64,000 nt of DNA, from assembly GCF_039631355.1 (NCBI RefSeq), contig NZ_JBDIVF010000008.1, positions 88,740 to 152,739 on the forward strand. Direction: 5' to 3'. Under the pieces are notes generated by a model. It was not told the DNA's origin, did no database searches, and saw only the letters and a program-made list of their open reading frames with translations. Below, piece after piece: positions 8,967-18,274 of this stretch. This DNA is from Uliginosibacterium paludis (GTDB lineage: Bacteria > Pseudomonadota > Gammaproteobacteria > Burkholderiales > Rhodocyclaceae). Position numbers and translations under genes: made by a program. Positions within the stretch are counted from its first letter, which is position 1; every line of letters begins with the position of its first letter.

Positions 8967-10367
8967 TCACCCTGCAGGCCGGTGCCCCGAAATCGTGGCG
9001 CCGGCCTGCTGCCCCAACTGGACCAGCCACAGCAGCGAGCAGGCTGAAACCAGCGCCACACACAGGAACGCAGGCGGAAAATCCGCCGCCATCACCGTTC
9101 CATGCCCCTGCAGCCAGCCCGAGGCCTGCAGCGCAAAAGCCCCCACCGTGACCCCTGTCCCGGCCGCAAGTTGCTGGATGACGCTGGCCAGACTCGTCGC
9201 CCGGCTCATCAGCGGCTTCTCGATGTCGGCATAGGAGAGGGCATTCAGACTCGTAAACTGCAGCGAGCGGAAGCAGCCGCCCAAGAGCAGCGTGGCGGTG
9301 ATCAGCAAGTGGGGCGTATGGCGGGTAAAGCCCGCGATCAGCGCCAGCGAGAGGGCCGCACACACGGCATTGCCGATCAGCACGCGGCGGAAGCCGAAGC
9401 GCTGCAGGATGCGGGCGGCCAGCGTCTTCATGAACATCGCGCCGGCCGCCGACGCGCAAGTCAGCATGCCGGACTCGAAGGGGTTCAGGCCAAAGCCCAG
9501 CTGCAGGAACAGCGGCAGCAGGAAGGGAATGGCGCCGATCCCGATCCGGAACAGAAAACCGCCGAACACGCCGACGCGGAAGGTGGTAATCCGCAGCAGT
9601 CCGAGATCGAGCACCGGATGGGCTTTCCGGCCCGCCGAGCGGACATAGCCGACCATCATCGCGGTCCCCAGCACGATGCCGGCAAGCGAGACTGGCAGCG
9701 ACACCAGATGCCGGCCCGCGGTCGCCAGGCCCAGCATGAGAAAAGAAAGCCCGAAGGCCGAGAGCAGGAAACCGCTCCAGTCCAGCGGCGGCACGACCGG
9801 CTCGCGGATGTTTTCGACATGCCGTCCCGCCAGCACCAGCCCGATGATGCTGATCGGAATATTGATGAAGAAGATCCAGCGCCAGTGGAACCAGGTGCTG
9901 ATGAAGCCTCCCAGCGGCGGCCCGATCACCGGCCCCACCAGCGCCGGAATGGTCAGCCAGGAGAGCGCGCGGACCAGATCATCCTTGCTGGTGCTGCGCA
10001 GCACGACCAGCCGCCCCACCGGCACCATCATCGCGCCACCCATGCCCTGGATGAAACGCGCCAGCACGAAGCCTTCGAGCGTGCCGGACAGCGCACACAG
10101 GATGGAACCGCCCATGAACACGCAGATCGCGCTGCGGAACACCGTTCGCGCACCGAAGCGGTCCGCCATCCAGCCGCTCACCGGAATGAACACGGCCAGG
10201 CTCAGCAGGTAGGAGGTGAGCGCAAGCTTGAGCGCAATCGGATCCTCGTTCAGATCGCGGGCAATGGCCGGAAGCGAGGTGGCGATCACGGTCGAGTCCA
10301 TGTTTTCCATGAACAGGGCGCAGGCAATGATCAGCGGCAGGAGAATGCGTCGCGGAATACGAGGCAT
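8967..10367 (-). CDS. DHA2-family MFS multidrug exporter
   Basis: This 466-residue protein has about 14 hydrophobic segments. It carries the DHA2 signature ENMDSTVIATSLPAIARDL in helix 1, the loop motif GWMADRFGARTVF (motif A), ARFIQGMGGAMMVP, and motif C GPVIGPPLGG in helix 5. Such proteins export drugs or toxic metabolites from the inner membrane by proton antiport. The frame is open to 10442, but ATG 10367 (MPRIPRRI) just before helix 1 is preferred. It is convergent with the TRAP binding-protein gene (6 bases between stops) and divergent from the ABC exporter gene. Substrate unknown. Confidence 0.88.
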   Translation of the reverse strand: MPRIPRRILLPLIIACALFMENMDSTVIATSLPAIARDLNEDPIALKLALTSYLLSLAVFIPVSGWMADRFGARTVFRSAICVFMGGSILCALSGTLEGFVLARFIQGMGGAMMVPVGRLVVLRSTSKDDLVRALSWLTIPALVGPVIGPPLGGFISTWFHWRWIFFINIPISIIGLVLAGRHVENIREPVVPPLDWSGFLLSAFGLSFLMLGLATAGRHLVSLPVSLAGIVLGTAMMVGYVRSAGRKAHPVLDLGLLRITTFRVGVFGGFLFRIGIGAIPFLLPLFLQLGFGLNPFESGMLTCASAAGAMFMKTLAARILQRFGFRRVLIGNAVCAALSLALIAGFTRHTPHLLITATLLLGGCFRSLQFTSLNALSYADIEKPLMSRATSLASVIQQLAAGTGVTVGAFALQASGWLQGHGTVMAADFPPAFLCVALVSACSLLWLVQLGQQAGATISGHRPAG

Positions 10368-10497
10368 GGGCAGAACGGAAACGAGCGGAGGAGAACCGGA
10401 ATTCTGCGCCGCACGGCCGCGGCCCGCCTTGCCATTTACCAAGGCTTACCTCGGCGGGCAAACGTTCTGCTGCAGGGACTTCGCCTACAATCGGCGC

Positions 10498-12294
10498 ATG
10501 CGACGCCCCGCCTCCTTCCTGCCCGAGCCACCCCGCCCCGGCGAATTCAAGCCGATGGACACCCTGAACCAGCTCGCCCCCTATCTGTGGCGCTGGCGCG
10601 GCCGCATCGGCGCCGCCCTGCTCTGCCTGGTGGCTGCGAAAGTGGCGAACGTGTGGGTACCGCTGGTGTTCAAGCGGATCATCGACGCCCTGACGCTCAC
10701 GCCCCAGCAGGCGCTGATCGTGGTGCCTGCGGCCCTGCTGCTGGCTTACGGCCTGCTGCGCTTCTCGACCTCGATGTTCACCGAGCTGCGCGAAATCCTT
10801 TTTGCGCGCGTCTCCCAGGGCGCGATCCAGTCGGTCGCACTGAGCGTGTTCCGCCATGTTCACGCCCTCTCCCTGCGTTTTCACCTCGAGCGCCAGACCG
10901 GTGGTCTCACCCGCGACATCGAGCGCGGCAACCGCTCCATCGGCACGCTGATCAATTTCGCGATCTACAGCATCCTGCCGACCCTGGTCGAGATCGTGCT
11001 GGTGCTGGGCATCCTGCTGCACCAGTACGAGCCGGTCTATGCACTGATCTCCGCCCTCACGCTCGCGGCCTACATCGCCTACACCATCCGGGTGACAAAC
11101 TGGCGCGCGGTGCTGCGGCGCAAGGCCAACGAGCTCGAATCAAGCGCCTCCTCGGCCGCCATCGACAGCCTGCTGAACTACGAGACGGTCAAGTATTTCA
11201 ACAACGAGGACTGGGAAGCGCGGCGCTACGAGGCTCAGCTCGATGCCTACAGCAAGGCGGCGGTACGCAATCAGCTCTCGCTCTCGGCACTCAACATGGG
11301 CCAGGCCGCGATCATCGCCTGCGGCGTCACCGCCATGATGTGGCAAGCCGCAGCCGGCGTGGCAGCAGGCCGCATGAGCATCGGCGACATCGTGCTGGTG
11401 AATGCCTTCCTGATCCAGCTCTACGCGCCGCTGAACTTTCTCGGTGTGCTCTACCGCGAAATCCGTCAGGCCTTCACCGACATCGAACGCATGTTCCGGC
11501 TGCTCGGCACCGAACGCGAGATCCGCGACGCGCCCGACGCCTGGCCGCTGCCCTCCGGCCCGCTGGATGTGCGTTTCGAGCATGTGAGCTTCGCCTATGA
11601 CCCGCGCCGGCAAGTGCTCGAAGACCTTTCGCTTGAAATCCCCGCGGGCCAGACGCTCGCGGTGGTCGGGCATTCGGGCGGCGGCAAATCCACGCTGGCG
11701 CGCCTGCTGTTCCGCTTCTACGACGTCTCCGCGGGCCGCATCCTGATCGGCGGCCACGATCTGCGCACGCTCCGCCAGGACAGCCTGCGCCGCGCCATCG
11801 GCATCGTGCCGCAGGACACCGTGCTGTTCAACGACAGCATCTTCTACAACATCCGCTACGGCCGGCCCGACGCGAGTGAGGAGGAGGTGTTCGCCGCGGC
11901 CCGTGCGGCCCAGCTGCATGACTTCATCAGCGCCCTGCCCGACGGCTATCACACCACGGTAGGCGAGCGCGGCCTGAAACTCTCCGGCGGCGAAAAACAG
12001 CGGGTCGCCATTGCCCGGACCCTGCTCAAGAATCCGGCGATCCTGATTTTCGACGAAGCCACCTCAGCGCTGGACTCCCGCACCGAGCAGGCCATCGCCG
12101 CCCAGCTCGAGGCGGCCGCAGTGGGTCGCACCGCGCTGATCATCGCGCATCGCCTGTCGACCGTCATGAATGCCGACCGGATCGTGGTACTCGAGGCGGG
12201 CCGCATCGTCGAGCACGGCACCCATGCCGGCCTGCTCGCACGGGACGGTCAGTACGCCGCCATGTGGCGCCTGCAGCAGCAGGAACAGGACTGA
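10498..12294 (+). CDS. Atm1/HMT1-type ABC exporter, fused permease and ATPase
   Basis: The 598-residue half-transporter carries a six-helix ABC exporter domain (residues about 25-320) with the Atm1-type stretch LINFAIYSILPTLVEI and the coupling region NYETVKYFNNE. A complete nucleotide-binding domain follows: Walker A GHSGGGKST, Q loop VPQDTVLF, signature LSGGEKQR, Walker B ILIFDEATSALDS and the H-loop AHRLST. Homologues export glutathione-linked metal or sulfur species and confer metal tolerance. It would act as a homodimer in the inner membrane. Start 10498 (MRRPAS) precedes a second Met 19 codons later (MDTLNQ) that could also be used. Confidence 0.92.
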   Translation: MRRPASFLPEPPRPGEFKPMDTLNQLAPYLWRWRGRIGAALLCLVAAKVANVWVPLVFKRIIDALTLTPQQALIVVPAALLLAYGLLRFSTSMFTELREILFARVSQGAIQSVALSVFRHVHALSLRFHLERQTGGLTRDIERGNRSIGTLINFAIYSILPTLVEIVLVLGILLHQYEPVYALISALTLAAYIAYTIRVTNWRAVLRRKANELESSASSAAIDSLLNYETVKYFNNEDWEARRYEAQLDAYSKAAVRNQLSLSALNMGQAAIIACGVTAMMWQAAAGVAAGRMSIGDIVLVNAFLIQLYAPLNFLGVLYREIRQAFTDIERMFRLLGTEREIRDAPDAWPLPSGPLDVRFEHVSFAYDPRRQVLEDLSLEIPAGQTLAVVGHSGGGKSTLARLLFRFYDVSAGRILIGGHDLRTLRQDSLRRAIGIVPQDTVLFNDSIFYNIRYGRPDASEEEVFAAARAAQLHDFISALPDGYHTTVGERGLKLSGGEKQRVAIARTLLKNPAILIFDEATSALDSRTEQAIAAQLEAAAVGRTALIIAHRLSTVMNADRIVVLEAGRIVEHGTHAGLLARDGQYAAMWRLQQQEQD

Positions 12295-12313
12295 AACCTG
12301 CTTGACTTCCCGC

Positions 12314-13507
12314 ATGGAAGCGCTGTTCGACATCCGCACGGTCATGATGAGCGTCGGACTGATGCTGGTGGCAGCGTCGGTCGGCATGGCTACGGCTGCG
12401 CGCATGATGCCGCGGTTCGCCTCGCTCCCGCTCTGGACCCTGGTATTCCTGCTCCAGGGCTGCGGCATGCTGCTCTCCAGCCTGCGCGGGGCGATCGCCA
12501 CCCTGCTGGCCATCCTGCTCTCGAATCTGCTGATGGGCGCGGGCCAGGTCCTCATGCCCTTCGCACTCGCCCGCGACCTGGCCCAGCCCTGCCCGGTGCG
12601 GCGCCTGGGCCTCGCCACGCTGGCAGGCGCGCTGCTGTATGGATACGCCTACTGGATTACGCCCTGGACCGAGCTGCGCACGGGCGCCGTTTCGATTCTC
12701 GGCACCGCGGCCTTCCTGCTCTGTGCGCAGATGGTGCGCGCGCATCTGCGCAAACCGGCGTCCCCCGGCGTTGCCTGGGGCATGCTCTTCCCCCTGCTGA
12801 TCATCGGGCTGATCCATCTGGTCGGTCTGACCCTCTCCGGCTGGCATGTGCTGCACAACCCGCCAGCGCCGGAGGCCTATCCCGGTGCGGCGGTGCTCAC
12901 CAGCGGCCCGGCCCGCATGCCCCTGCTGCTGGTAGGAGCCCTGTGCATCGTGGCCCTCGCCTTCAGCGTGATCCTGCATGTCGCCTTGCGGCTCAATCTC
13001 GAATTGCAGCATCAGGCCACCCATGATGCACTGACCGGTCTGAGCAACCGCATCGGCTTTGAACAAGCCGCGACGCGCCTCCTGGCTGCTCATCAGCGCC
13101 AGCAGAAACCCTGTGCGCTGCTGTTCATGGATCTTGATCACTTCAAGCAGATCAACGATCAGCACGGTCACGCCGCGGGCGACCATGTGCTGGGCAGTTT
13201 TGCCGCCCTGCTGCGACGCGAACTGCGTCAGGACGATCTGGTCGCCCGCTTCGGCGGCGAGGAGTTCTGCGTCTTCCTGCCCGAAACCACGCCCGCCCAG
13301 GCCGGGCAGATCGCCCAGCGACTGTGTGACGCCGCCCTGCAACTCCAGCCGGTCTGGCAGCAGGTGCCCATCCGGCTCAGCATCAGCGTCGGACTGGCAC
13401 TGCCCGGGGAGCATCACCGCACGCTGCACAGCCTGCTCGTCGCGGCTGACCACGCCCTCTATGCCGCCAAGGATGCCGGCCGCAACCGTGTGGTCCTCGC
13501 CGCCTGA
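12314..13507 (+). CDS. Membrane-bound diguanylate cyclase (GGDEF domain)
   Basis: The product is 397 residues with about seven hydrophobic helices in residues 5-225 and a GGDEF domain in residues 235-397. The active site is RFGGEEF, with the substrate residues MDLDHFKQIND upstream. The inhibitory I-site RxxD (RQDD) sits five residues before GGEEF, so the enzyme is expected to make cyclic di-GMP from two GTP and to be product-inhibited. No EAL domain is attached. It starts 20 bases after the ABC exporter stop and may be cotranscribed with it. The ribosome-binding site is weak; the frame upstream of 12314 overlaps the ABC gene. Confidence 0.9.
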   Translation: MEALFDIRTVMMSVGLMLVAASVGMATAARMMPRFASLPLWTLVFLLQGCGMLLSSLRGAIATLLAILLSNLLMGAGQVLMPFALARDLAQPCPVRRLGLATLAGALLYGYAYWITPWTELRTGAVSILGTAAFLLCAQMVRAHLRKPASPGVAWGMLFPLLIIGLIHLVGLTLSGWHVLHNPPAPEAYPGAAVLTSGPARMPLLLVGALCIVALAFSVILHVALRLNLELQHQATHDALTGLSNRIGFEQAATRLLAAHQRQQKPCALLFMDLDHFKQINDQHGHAAGDHVLGSFAALLRRELRQDDLVARFGGEEFCVFLPETTPAQAGQIAQRLCDAALQLQPVWQQVPIRLSISVGLALPGEHHRTLHSLLVAADHALYAAKDAGRNRVVLAA

Positions 13508-13745
13508 ATCAGAGGCGCCCGCTTGCCGTGCAGCGACACGCACGGATTGATGCATCCACCCAGGCGGCCGTGCAGAAACCAATCACCAAAACGGCGCACA
13601 CATCCATCATTTCGCCCCAATAATGCGCATACCCGAAAGCGCATAGTATTTTTTACAAAGCATGATTCCATTTAATTCAACAACTTGAGAAAACAGGCCC
13701 GACTGATGCTTCAAGCTCCGCCATCGCGCAAAACGGAGTTCCATA

Positions 13746-14948
13746 ATGGAGCAACTCAAAACCTCGGTTGATGTTCTTTTCATCCTTCTCGGCGCCATCA
13801 TGGTGCTTGCCATGCACGCCGGCTTCGCCTTCCTGGAGCTGGGCACGGTGCGCCGGAAGAACCAGGTCAATGCCCTGGTCAAGATCCTGGTCGATTTCTC
13901 GGTCTCGACCATCGCCTATTACTTCATCGGCTACGGCGTGGCTTACGGGATCCACTTCTTCACCGGTGCCGACACGATGACGGCCGACAACGGTTACGGC
14001 CTCGTCAAGTTCTTCTTCCTGCTGACCTTCGCGGCCGCCATTCCGGCCATCATTTCAGGCGGCATTGCCGAACGCGCGCGCTTCTCGCCGCAACTGGCCG
14101 CCACCTTCGCGCTTGTCGGCTTCGTCTATCCCTTCTTCGAAGGCATCGCCTGGAACGACAACTTCGGCATCCAGCCGGCCATCGAAGCGGCGCTGGGCGC
14201 GAAATTCCATGACTTCGCCGGCAGCGTGGTGGTCCACGCGGTGGGCGGCTGGATCGGGCTGGTCGCCGTGCTCCTGCTGGGCGCGCGCCACGGCCGCTAC
14301 AGCAAGGAGGGCGCTGTCTTCTCGCACCCGCCCTCAAGCATCCCCTTCCTGGCGCTGGGTGCCTGGATCCTGACGGTGGGCTGGTTCGGCTTCAACGTGA
14401 TGAGCGCTCAGAAGATCGACGCCATTACCGGTCTGGTGGCGGTGAACTCCCTGATGGCGCTGGTGGGCGGCACGCTGACCTCGGTCGTGATCGGCCGGAA
14501 CGACCCGGGCTTCGTCCACAACGGCCCGCTCGCAGGCCTCGTCGCCGTCTGTGCCGGCTCGGACATCATGCATCCGCTGGGCGCACTCGTCGTGGGTGGC
14601 GTGGCGGGCGCGCTCTTCGTCTACATGTTCACGCTGGTGCAGAACCGCTGGAAGATCGACGACGTGCTGGGTGTCTGGCCGCTGCATGGCCTCTGCGGCG
14701 CCTGGGGCGGCATCGCTGCCGGCATCTTCGGCCAGCACGCGCTGGGCGGCCTCGGCGGCGTGAGCTTCTGGGCGCAGGTGATCGGCACGCTGGGCGGCAT
14801 TCTGGTGGCCGTCGTGGGTGGCGGCATCGTGTACGGCACGCTGAAGAAAGTCGTGGGACTGCGCCTCGATCAGGAAGAGGAATACAACGGAGCCGACCTC
14901 TCGATCCACAAGATCAGCGCAACGGCCGAAAAGGAATCGATGTTCTGA
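13746..14948 (+). CDS. amtB: Ammonium transporter, Amt family
   Basis: The product is 400 residues with eleven predicted helices. The twin pore histidines are visible in VVHAVGGW (about residue 163) and PLHGLCGAWGG (about 320), and NGPLAGLVAVCAGSD is the family signature. The C-terminal tail GADLSIHKI resembles the segment that contacts PII proteins. There is no signal peptide before helix 1. It conducts ammonium across the inner membrane. GGAG lies 8 bases before the ATG. No glnK is adjacent and no sigma-54 -24/-12 element was found upstream, unlike many nitrogen-regulated amtB genes. A strong terminator follows. Confidence 0.95.
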   Translation: MEQLKTSVDVLFILLGAIMVLAMHAGFAFLELGTVRRKNQVNALVKILVDFSVSTIAYYFIGYGVAYGIHFFTGADTMTADNGYGLVKFFFLLTFAAAIPAIISGGIAERARFSPQLAATFALVGFVYPFFEGIAWNDNFGIQPAIEAALGAKFHDFAGSVVVHAVGGWIGLVAVLLLGARHGRYSKEGAVFSHPPSSIPFLALGAWILTVGWFGFNVMSAQKIDAITGLVAVNSLMALVGGTLTSVVIGRNDPGFVHNGPLAGLVAVCAGSDIMHPLGALVVGGVAGALFVYMFTLVQNRWKIDDVLGVWPLHGLCGAWGGIAAGIFGQHALGGLGGVSFWAQVIGTLGGILVAVVGGGIVYGTLKKVVGLRLDQEEEYNGADLSIHKISATAEKESMF

Positions 14949-14996
14949 AAGCGGTCCGGATGCCGGGTGCCATGCTCCGCGTCTGAACACGCTGAA

Positions 14997-15021
14997 GCCC
15001 GCAGCCTGCTGCGGGCTTTTT
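14997..15021 (+). terminator. Rho-independent terminator after the ammonium transporter
   Basis: A perfect 8-bp stem GCCCGCAG / CTGCGGGC with a 4-base loop is followed by TTTTT. It lies 48 bases after the ammonium transporter stop. Confidence 0.9.
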
Positions 15022-15171
15022 CATGTCCGGCGCGTCCGGGCCAACCGCATCGCGCCCGGCCGGGGACACGAATCCTGACAGCGCAGCACCGCGTGGCTGA
15101 CTAGACTGCGAAGCCTCTGCTGCGACGAAGGCAAGCCGGCCTGATCCGCAGCCCTTGCCTGGAATCCTGTC

Positions 15172-15360
15172 ATGAAATCCCTTCTCGCCCTGAGTGCCTT
15201 GCTGAGCCTGCTCGCCGGCTGCGCCGTCCACGGCCATTCCCGGACGGTCCTCATCGACCCGGTCGGTGCGCACGAGCATCCGGCACATGAGCATGATCAT
15301 GGCCGCGCTCATGAAGGCGACTTCTGTCCGCCGGGGCAGGCAAAGAAAGGGCGCTGCTGA
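15172..15360 (+). CDS. Small His-rich lipoprotein
   Basis: The 62-residue product begins MKSLLALSALLSLLAGC, a lipoprotein signal with lipobox LAGC (lipidated Cys at residue 17). The mature part is only about 46 residues and carries a His-dense stretch (HEHPAHEHDHGRAHEG) and ends CPPGQAKKGRC. The CPPG-AKKG ending is seen in other small secreted proteobacterial proteins. Histidine spacing suggests metal binding in the periplasm (inference). The Gly after the lipidated -1 position and Ala-Val at +1/+2 give no inner-membrane retention Asp. It stands alone between two terminator-bounded neighbours; no close functional partner is visible. Confidence 0.72.
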   Translation: MKSLLALSALLSLLAGCAVHGHSRTVLIDPVGAHEHPAHEHDHGRAHEGDFCPPGQAKKGRC

Positions 15361-15366
15361 GCGCTC

Positions 15367-16635
15367 TCAGCCGGCGAGGCGCTCGGCCCGCCAGCGCTCG
15401 AAGGCAGGCGCCGGCAGAGCCCGGGCGTAGTAATAGCCCTGGGCAAACTCGCAGCCCAGGCGGGCCAGTCGGTCACGCATGGCGGCGGTCTCCACGCCCT
15501 TGGCGATGATCTGCTTGCCACGCCGGCGGCCGTGTGTCAGCAGGGTTTCGAAGATTTCGGCGTCTTCCTCGTTGCCGCAGGCGCCTGTGCTCAGCGGGAT
15601 ATCGAACTTGAGCATCTCGACCGGCAGGTCACGCAGCGCAAACAGCGAGCCCTCGCCGCGCCCGAAATCGTCAATGCACAGGCCGACACCACTGGCGGCG
15701 AGGCCGAACAGCGCCTGCCGGGCGGGTTCTGAGAGGCGGGAGAGTGCCGCATCCTTGATCTCGAAGCAGAGGCTGCGGGCGGCGAGTCCGCTGGCAGCCA
15801 GCCGCGCGGCAACGAAGTACTCGAAATCGGCCATTTCGAGCATGGAGGCGGAGAGGTTGATTGAAATCCGCATCCGGATCCCCTGCTTCTGCCAGCAGGC
15901 AAGCTGCCGCAGCGCCTGCTCGATCACGCGCAGATTGAAGGTTTCGGCGTACTCCGGCTGCTCGGCATAGGCCAGAAACTCACCCGAGTCGAGCGCGCCA
16001 AGCCCGGGATGCTCCCAGCGCGCCAGCACTTCTGCCGCAACCGGCAGGCCGGTCCGCAAGCTGACCACCGGCTGGAAACCGAGCACGATTTCATCCTGCC
16101 GCAAGGCTTCGCCCAAGCGCTGGCGAAGCTGCCGCCGGAGCTCTTCAGCCGTGCTGCAACAGACTTTTGCCTGCTGCAGCCCGCCGCCCTGTGCGGCCGA
16201 ACGGGCCAGCGCCTCGCTCGCCAGGCTGAAGAGTTGCCCGGCATCGCTGCCATGAATCGGGAAGATGGCCAGCCCGGCGGCCACCGGCTGGTCGCCCGCC
16301 CTTGCCCGGCTGAGCGCGGCATGCACCTTGTTGCTCGCCGCGCAGGCGCCCTGGAAATCATCAACGGCCAGCAGGATGCCGAAGCGCTGGTGGTCGAGCA
16401 GCGCCATGCAATCGGTGATCCGGACCGCGCAGCGGATCGCCCTGGCGCACTCGCGCCATGCGGCGGTCTGGCCGGGATCGAGCGCCGGCACGGAGAGCAG
16501 CAGCAAGGCAACCTCCTGCCGCTGTCGCCCTGCCATTTTCACTGCCATCTCGAGGCGGCGGGCGAATGCCTCGCCATCCAGCATGTCGGGCAAGACCGGC
16601 GACGGCGCCGGCCGCGTGTCGTCCACGTATGCCAT
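15367..16635 (-). CDS. Degenerate GGDEF plus divergent EAL domain protein
   Basis: The product is 422 residues. The N-terminal part (about 15-150) aligns with GGDEF folds but has DHQRFG where GGDEF should be, so cyclase activity is unlikely. The EAL domain (about 165-420) keeps EVLARW, the Asn in INLSAS, the Glu in CFEIKD, the Asp pair in DDFGRG and the Lys in LKFD. However, the usual AEGVE reads AKGVE and DDFGTG reads DDFGRG. It may be a weak cyclic-di-GMP phosphodiesterase or a binding protein. No membrane segment is seen. GGAGG lies 7 bases before the chosen ATG. Confidence 0.85.
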   Translation of the reverse strand: MAYVDDTRPAPSPVLPDMLDGEAFARRLEMAVKMAGRQRQEVALLLLSVPALDPGQTAAWRECARAIRCAVRITDCMALLDHQRFGILLAVDDFQGACAASNKVHAALSRARAGDQPVAAGLAIFPIHGSDAGQLFSLASEALARSAAQGGGLQQAKVCCSTAEELRRQLRQRLGEALRQDEIVLGFQPVVSLRTGLPVAAEVLARWEHPGLGALDSGEFLAYAEQPEYAETFNLRVIEQALRQLACWQKQGIRMRISINLSASMLEMADFEYFVAARLAASGLAARSLCFEIKDAALSRLSEPARQALFGLAASGVGLCIDDFGRGEGSLFALRDLPVEMLKFDIPLSTGACGNEEDAEIFETLLTHGRRRGKQIIAKGVETAAMRDRLARLGCEFAQGYYYARALPAPAFERWRAERLAG

Positions 16636-16909
16636 GCATGACCTCCGCTCCCCTGAGGAGGGCCTCCAGCGTTATTGTTTTCAATGACATACGCTATGCC
16701 TTATGCCAGACCGGCTCAAGCGACGTGCGTCGGCAAGATTGTGCACTTGCACCAAAACCCGCCCGTTCGGCCCATTGACCGCGGCGATCACGGCCTCGTG
16801 GATCTTGTGCAGCGCACTTCACCGGCGTGGCAAAAATACGTCACCGCCGCCGGCGCCCGGCCCGACGGGGCACAATGGCAACCCTCCGTCTGACAGGAAT
16901 CCTGCCCTC

Positions 16910-18211
16910 ATGCGACCGTTTCGCCTGCTCCCCCTTCTTGCCCTGCCCCTCCTGATCGGCGCCTGTCAGCAGGCCCCCGCACGACCGGAAAACCCTGCGA
17001 CACGCCCGCAGGCCGAGCAGTCCGCACCGGGTGCCGCCACACGCGGCGGGCTGGGTGGCACGGTCATCCGGGTGACGAGCCTGGCAGCAAACGGCCCCGG
17101 CTCGCTGCGCGCGGCGCTCGAAGCCGCCGGCCCCCGCGTCATCGTCTTCGAAATCGCGGGCGTGATCGACCTCAACCGGCAGGATCTGGTGCTCGACCAG
17201 CCTTTCGTGACCATCGCCGGGCAGACTGCACCGAGCCCCGGTATCACGCTGATCCGGGGTGGCATGAAGATCCGGGCGCATGATGTCGTCATGCAGCATC
17301 TGCGTTTCCGGATGGGCGACGCCGGTCTGCCCAAAGGCAACGGCTACGAAGTCGATGTGTCGATCGAGGGACGCAATGCCCACAACGTGTGGGTCGATCA
17401 CTGCTCGGTCGCCTGGGGCACGGACGAGAACCTCTCCATCTCCGGCCCCCGCTACGACGGGCCGGAAGGCACAGCCCGCCGCGTCACGCTGTCGAGCAAC
17501 ATCATCGCCGAAGGACTGGTGACCTCGACCCACAAGAAGGGCGCGCATTCGATGGGCACGCTGGTGCACGACGACGTGCGCGATGTGCTCATCCAGGGCA
17601 ACCTCTACGCCAACAACGCGGACCGCAATCCATGGTTCAAGGGCGGCAGCACCGGCGCGCTGATCAACAACTACATCCACAACCCCGGCAAGTGGGCGAT
17701 CCGCCTGGGCTACAACCCGAAGGAATGGGAAGGTCGTACGCCGCCGCCCGCGCCGCGCCTGGCCCTCATCGGCAACGTGATGCAGCACGGTGCAGACACG
17801 CCCGCCACGCTCTCGATGATCGGCAGCAATGCGCCGGACCGCCAGGGCGAGGCCTTCATGCAGGACAACCTCGCCTTCCTCAAAACGGGTGCGCCGGCGC
17901 CGCTCGTGTCGGGCGGCATCTCAGCACTCGCGGCCTCACCGGTCCGGCTCGACACGGCCCCGATTCCGGCCGCCCGGCTGCGTGAGGCGATGCTGGCCAG
18001 CGTGGGCGCCCGCCCCGCCGACCGCGACAGCGTGGACAAGCGCCTGCTGCGCGAGATTCTGAACGGCACCGGCCGCCAGATCGACAGCCAGAATGAAGTC
18101 GGCGGTTATCCCGAGGCCAGCCCGGTGCGCCGTGCGCTCGATGTGCCGGCCGAGCCGGCCCGCCAGCAGGCCTGGCTGGAGGCTTACGCGCGGGAAGTGG
18201 AAGGCCGCTGA
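16910..18211 (+). CDS. Lipoprotein pectate lyase (PL1-like)
   Basis: The 433-residue product starts with a lipoprotein signal (LLPLLALPLLIGAC, lipidated Cys at about residue 19) and a Pro/Ala-rich linker. A right-handed parallel beta-helix follows, with the pectate-lyase motif VWVDHCSVAWGTDENLS containing the calcium-binding Asp region. Later rungs include HNPGKWAIRLGYN. It should cleave polygalacturonate by beta-elimination from the cell surface or periplasm. No other pectin genes (uptake, galacturonate catabolism) are nearby. AGGA is placed 11 bases before ATG 16910; the frame is open further upstream but without lipoprotein signal or ribosome-binding site. A terminator follows. Confidence 0.88.
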   Translation: MRPFRLLPLLALPLLIGACQQAPARPENPATRPQAEQSAPGAATRGGLGGTVIRVTSLAANGPGSLRAALEAAGPRVIVFEIAGVIDLNRQDLVLDQPFVTIAGQTAPSPGITLIRGGMKIRAHDVVMQHLRFRMGDAGLPKGNGYEVDVSIEGRNAHNVWVDHCSVAWGTDENLSISGPRYDGPEGTARRVTLSSNIIAEGLVTSTHKKGAHSMGTLVHDDVRDVLIQGNLYANNADRNPWFKGGSTGALINNYIHNPGKWAIRLGYNPKEWEGRTPPPAPRLALIGNVMQHGADTPATLSMIGSNAPDRQGEAFMQDNLAFLKTGAPAPLVSGGISALAASPVRLDTAPIPAARLREAMLASVGARPADRDSVDKRLLREILNGTGRQIDSQNEVGGYPEASPVRRALDVPAEPARQQAWLEAYAREVEGR

Positions 18212-18231
18212 ATCCGGCCCGGCAGACAGCA

Positions 18232-18260
18232 CAAGGGGCGCCGCGGCGCCCCTTGTTTTT
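18232..18260 (+). terminator. Rho-independent terminator after the pectate lyase
   Basis: An 11-base inverted repeat CAAGGGGCGCC / GGCGCCCCTTG is followed by TTTTT, 20 bases after the pectate lyase stop. It lies just outside the converging exporter gene, whose stop is at 18275. Confidence 0.88.
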
Positions 18261-18274
18261 GCGTGCAGGTGCGC

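Noticed and set aside
8975..9010. GCAGGCCGG/CCGGCCTGC hairpin after the TRAP binding protein gene
   Set aside because: The loop is 18 bases, no T tract follows and it lies inside the coding end of the exporter gene, so I do not call a terminator.
9102..11600. An 832-codon plus-strand frame across the DHA2 exporter and ABC exporter
   Set aside because: It is antisense to the exporter and then out of frame with the ABC gene; no domain or ribosome-binding site.
13508..13745. Sigma-54 promoter for the ammonium transporter
   Set aside because: The nearest GG/GC pair has nine bases between instead of ten and poor flanks.
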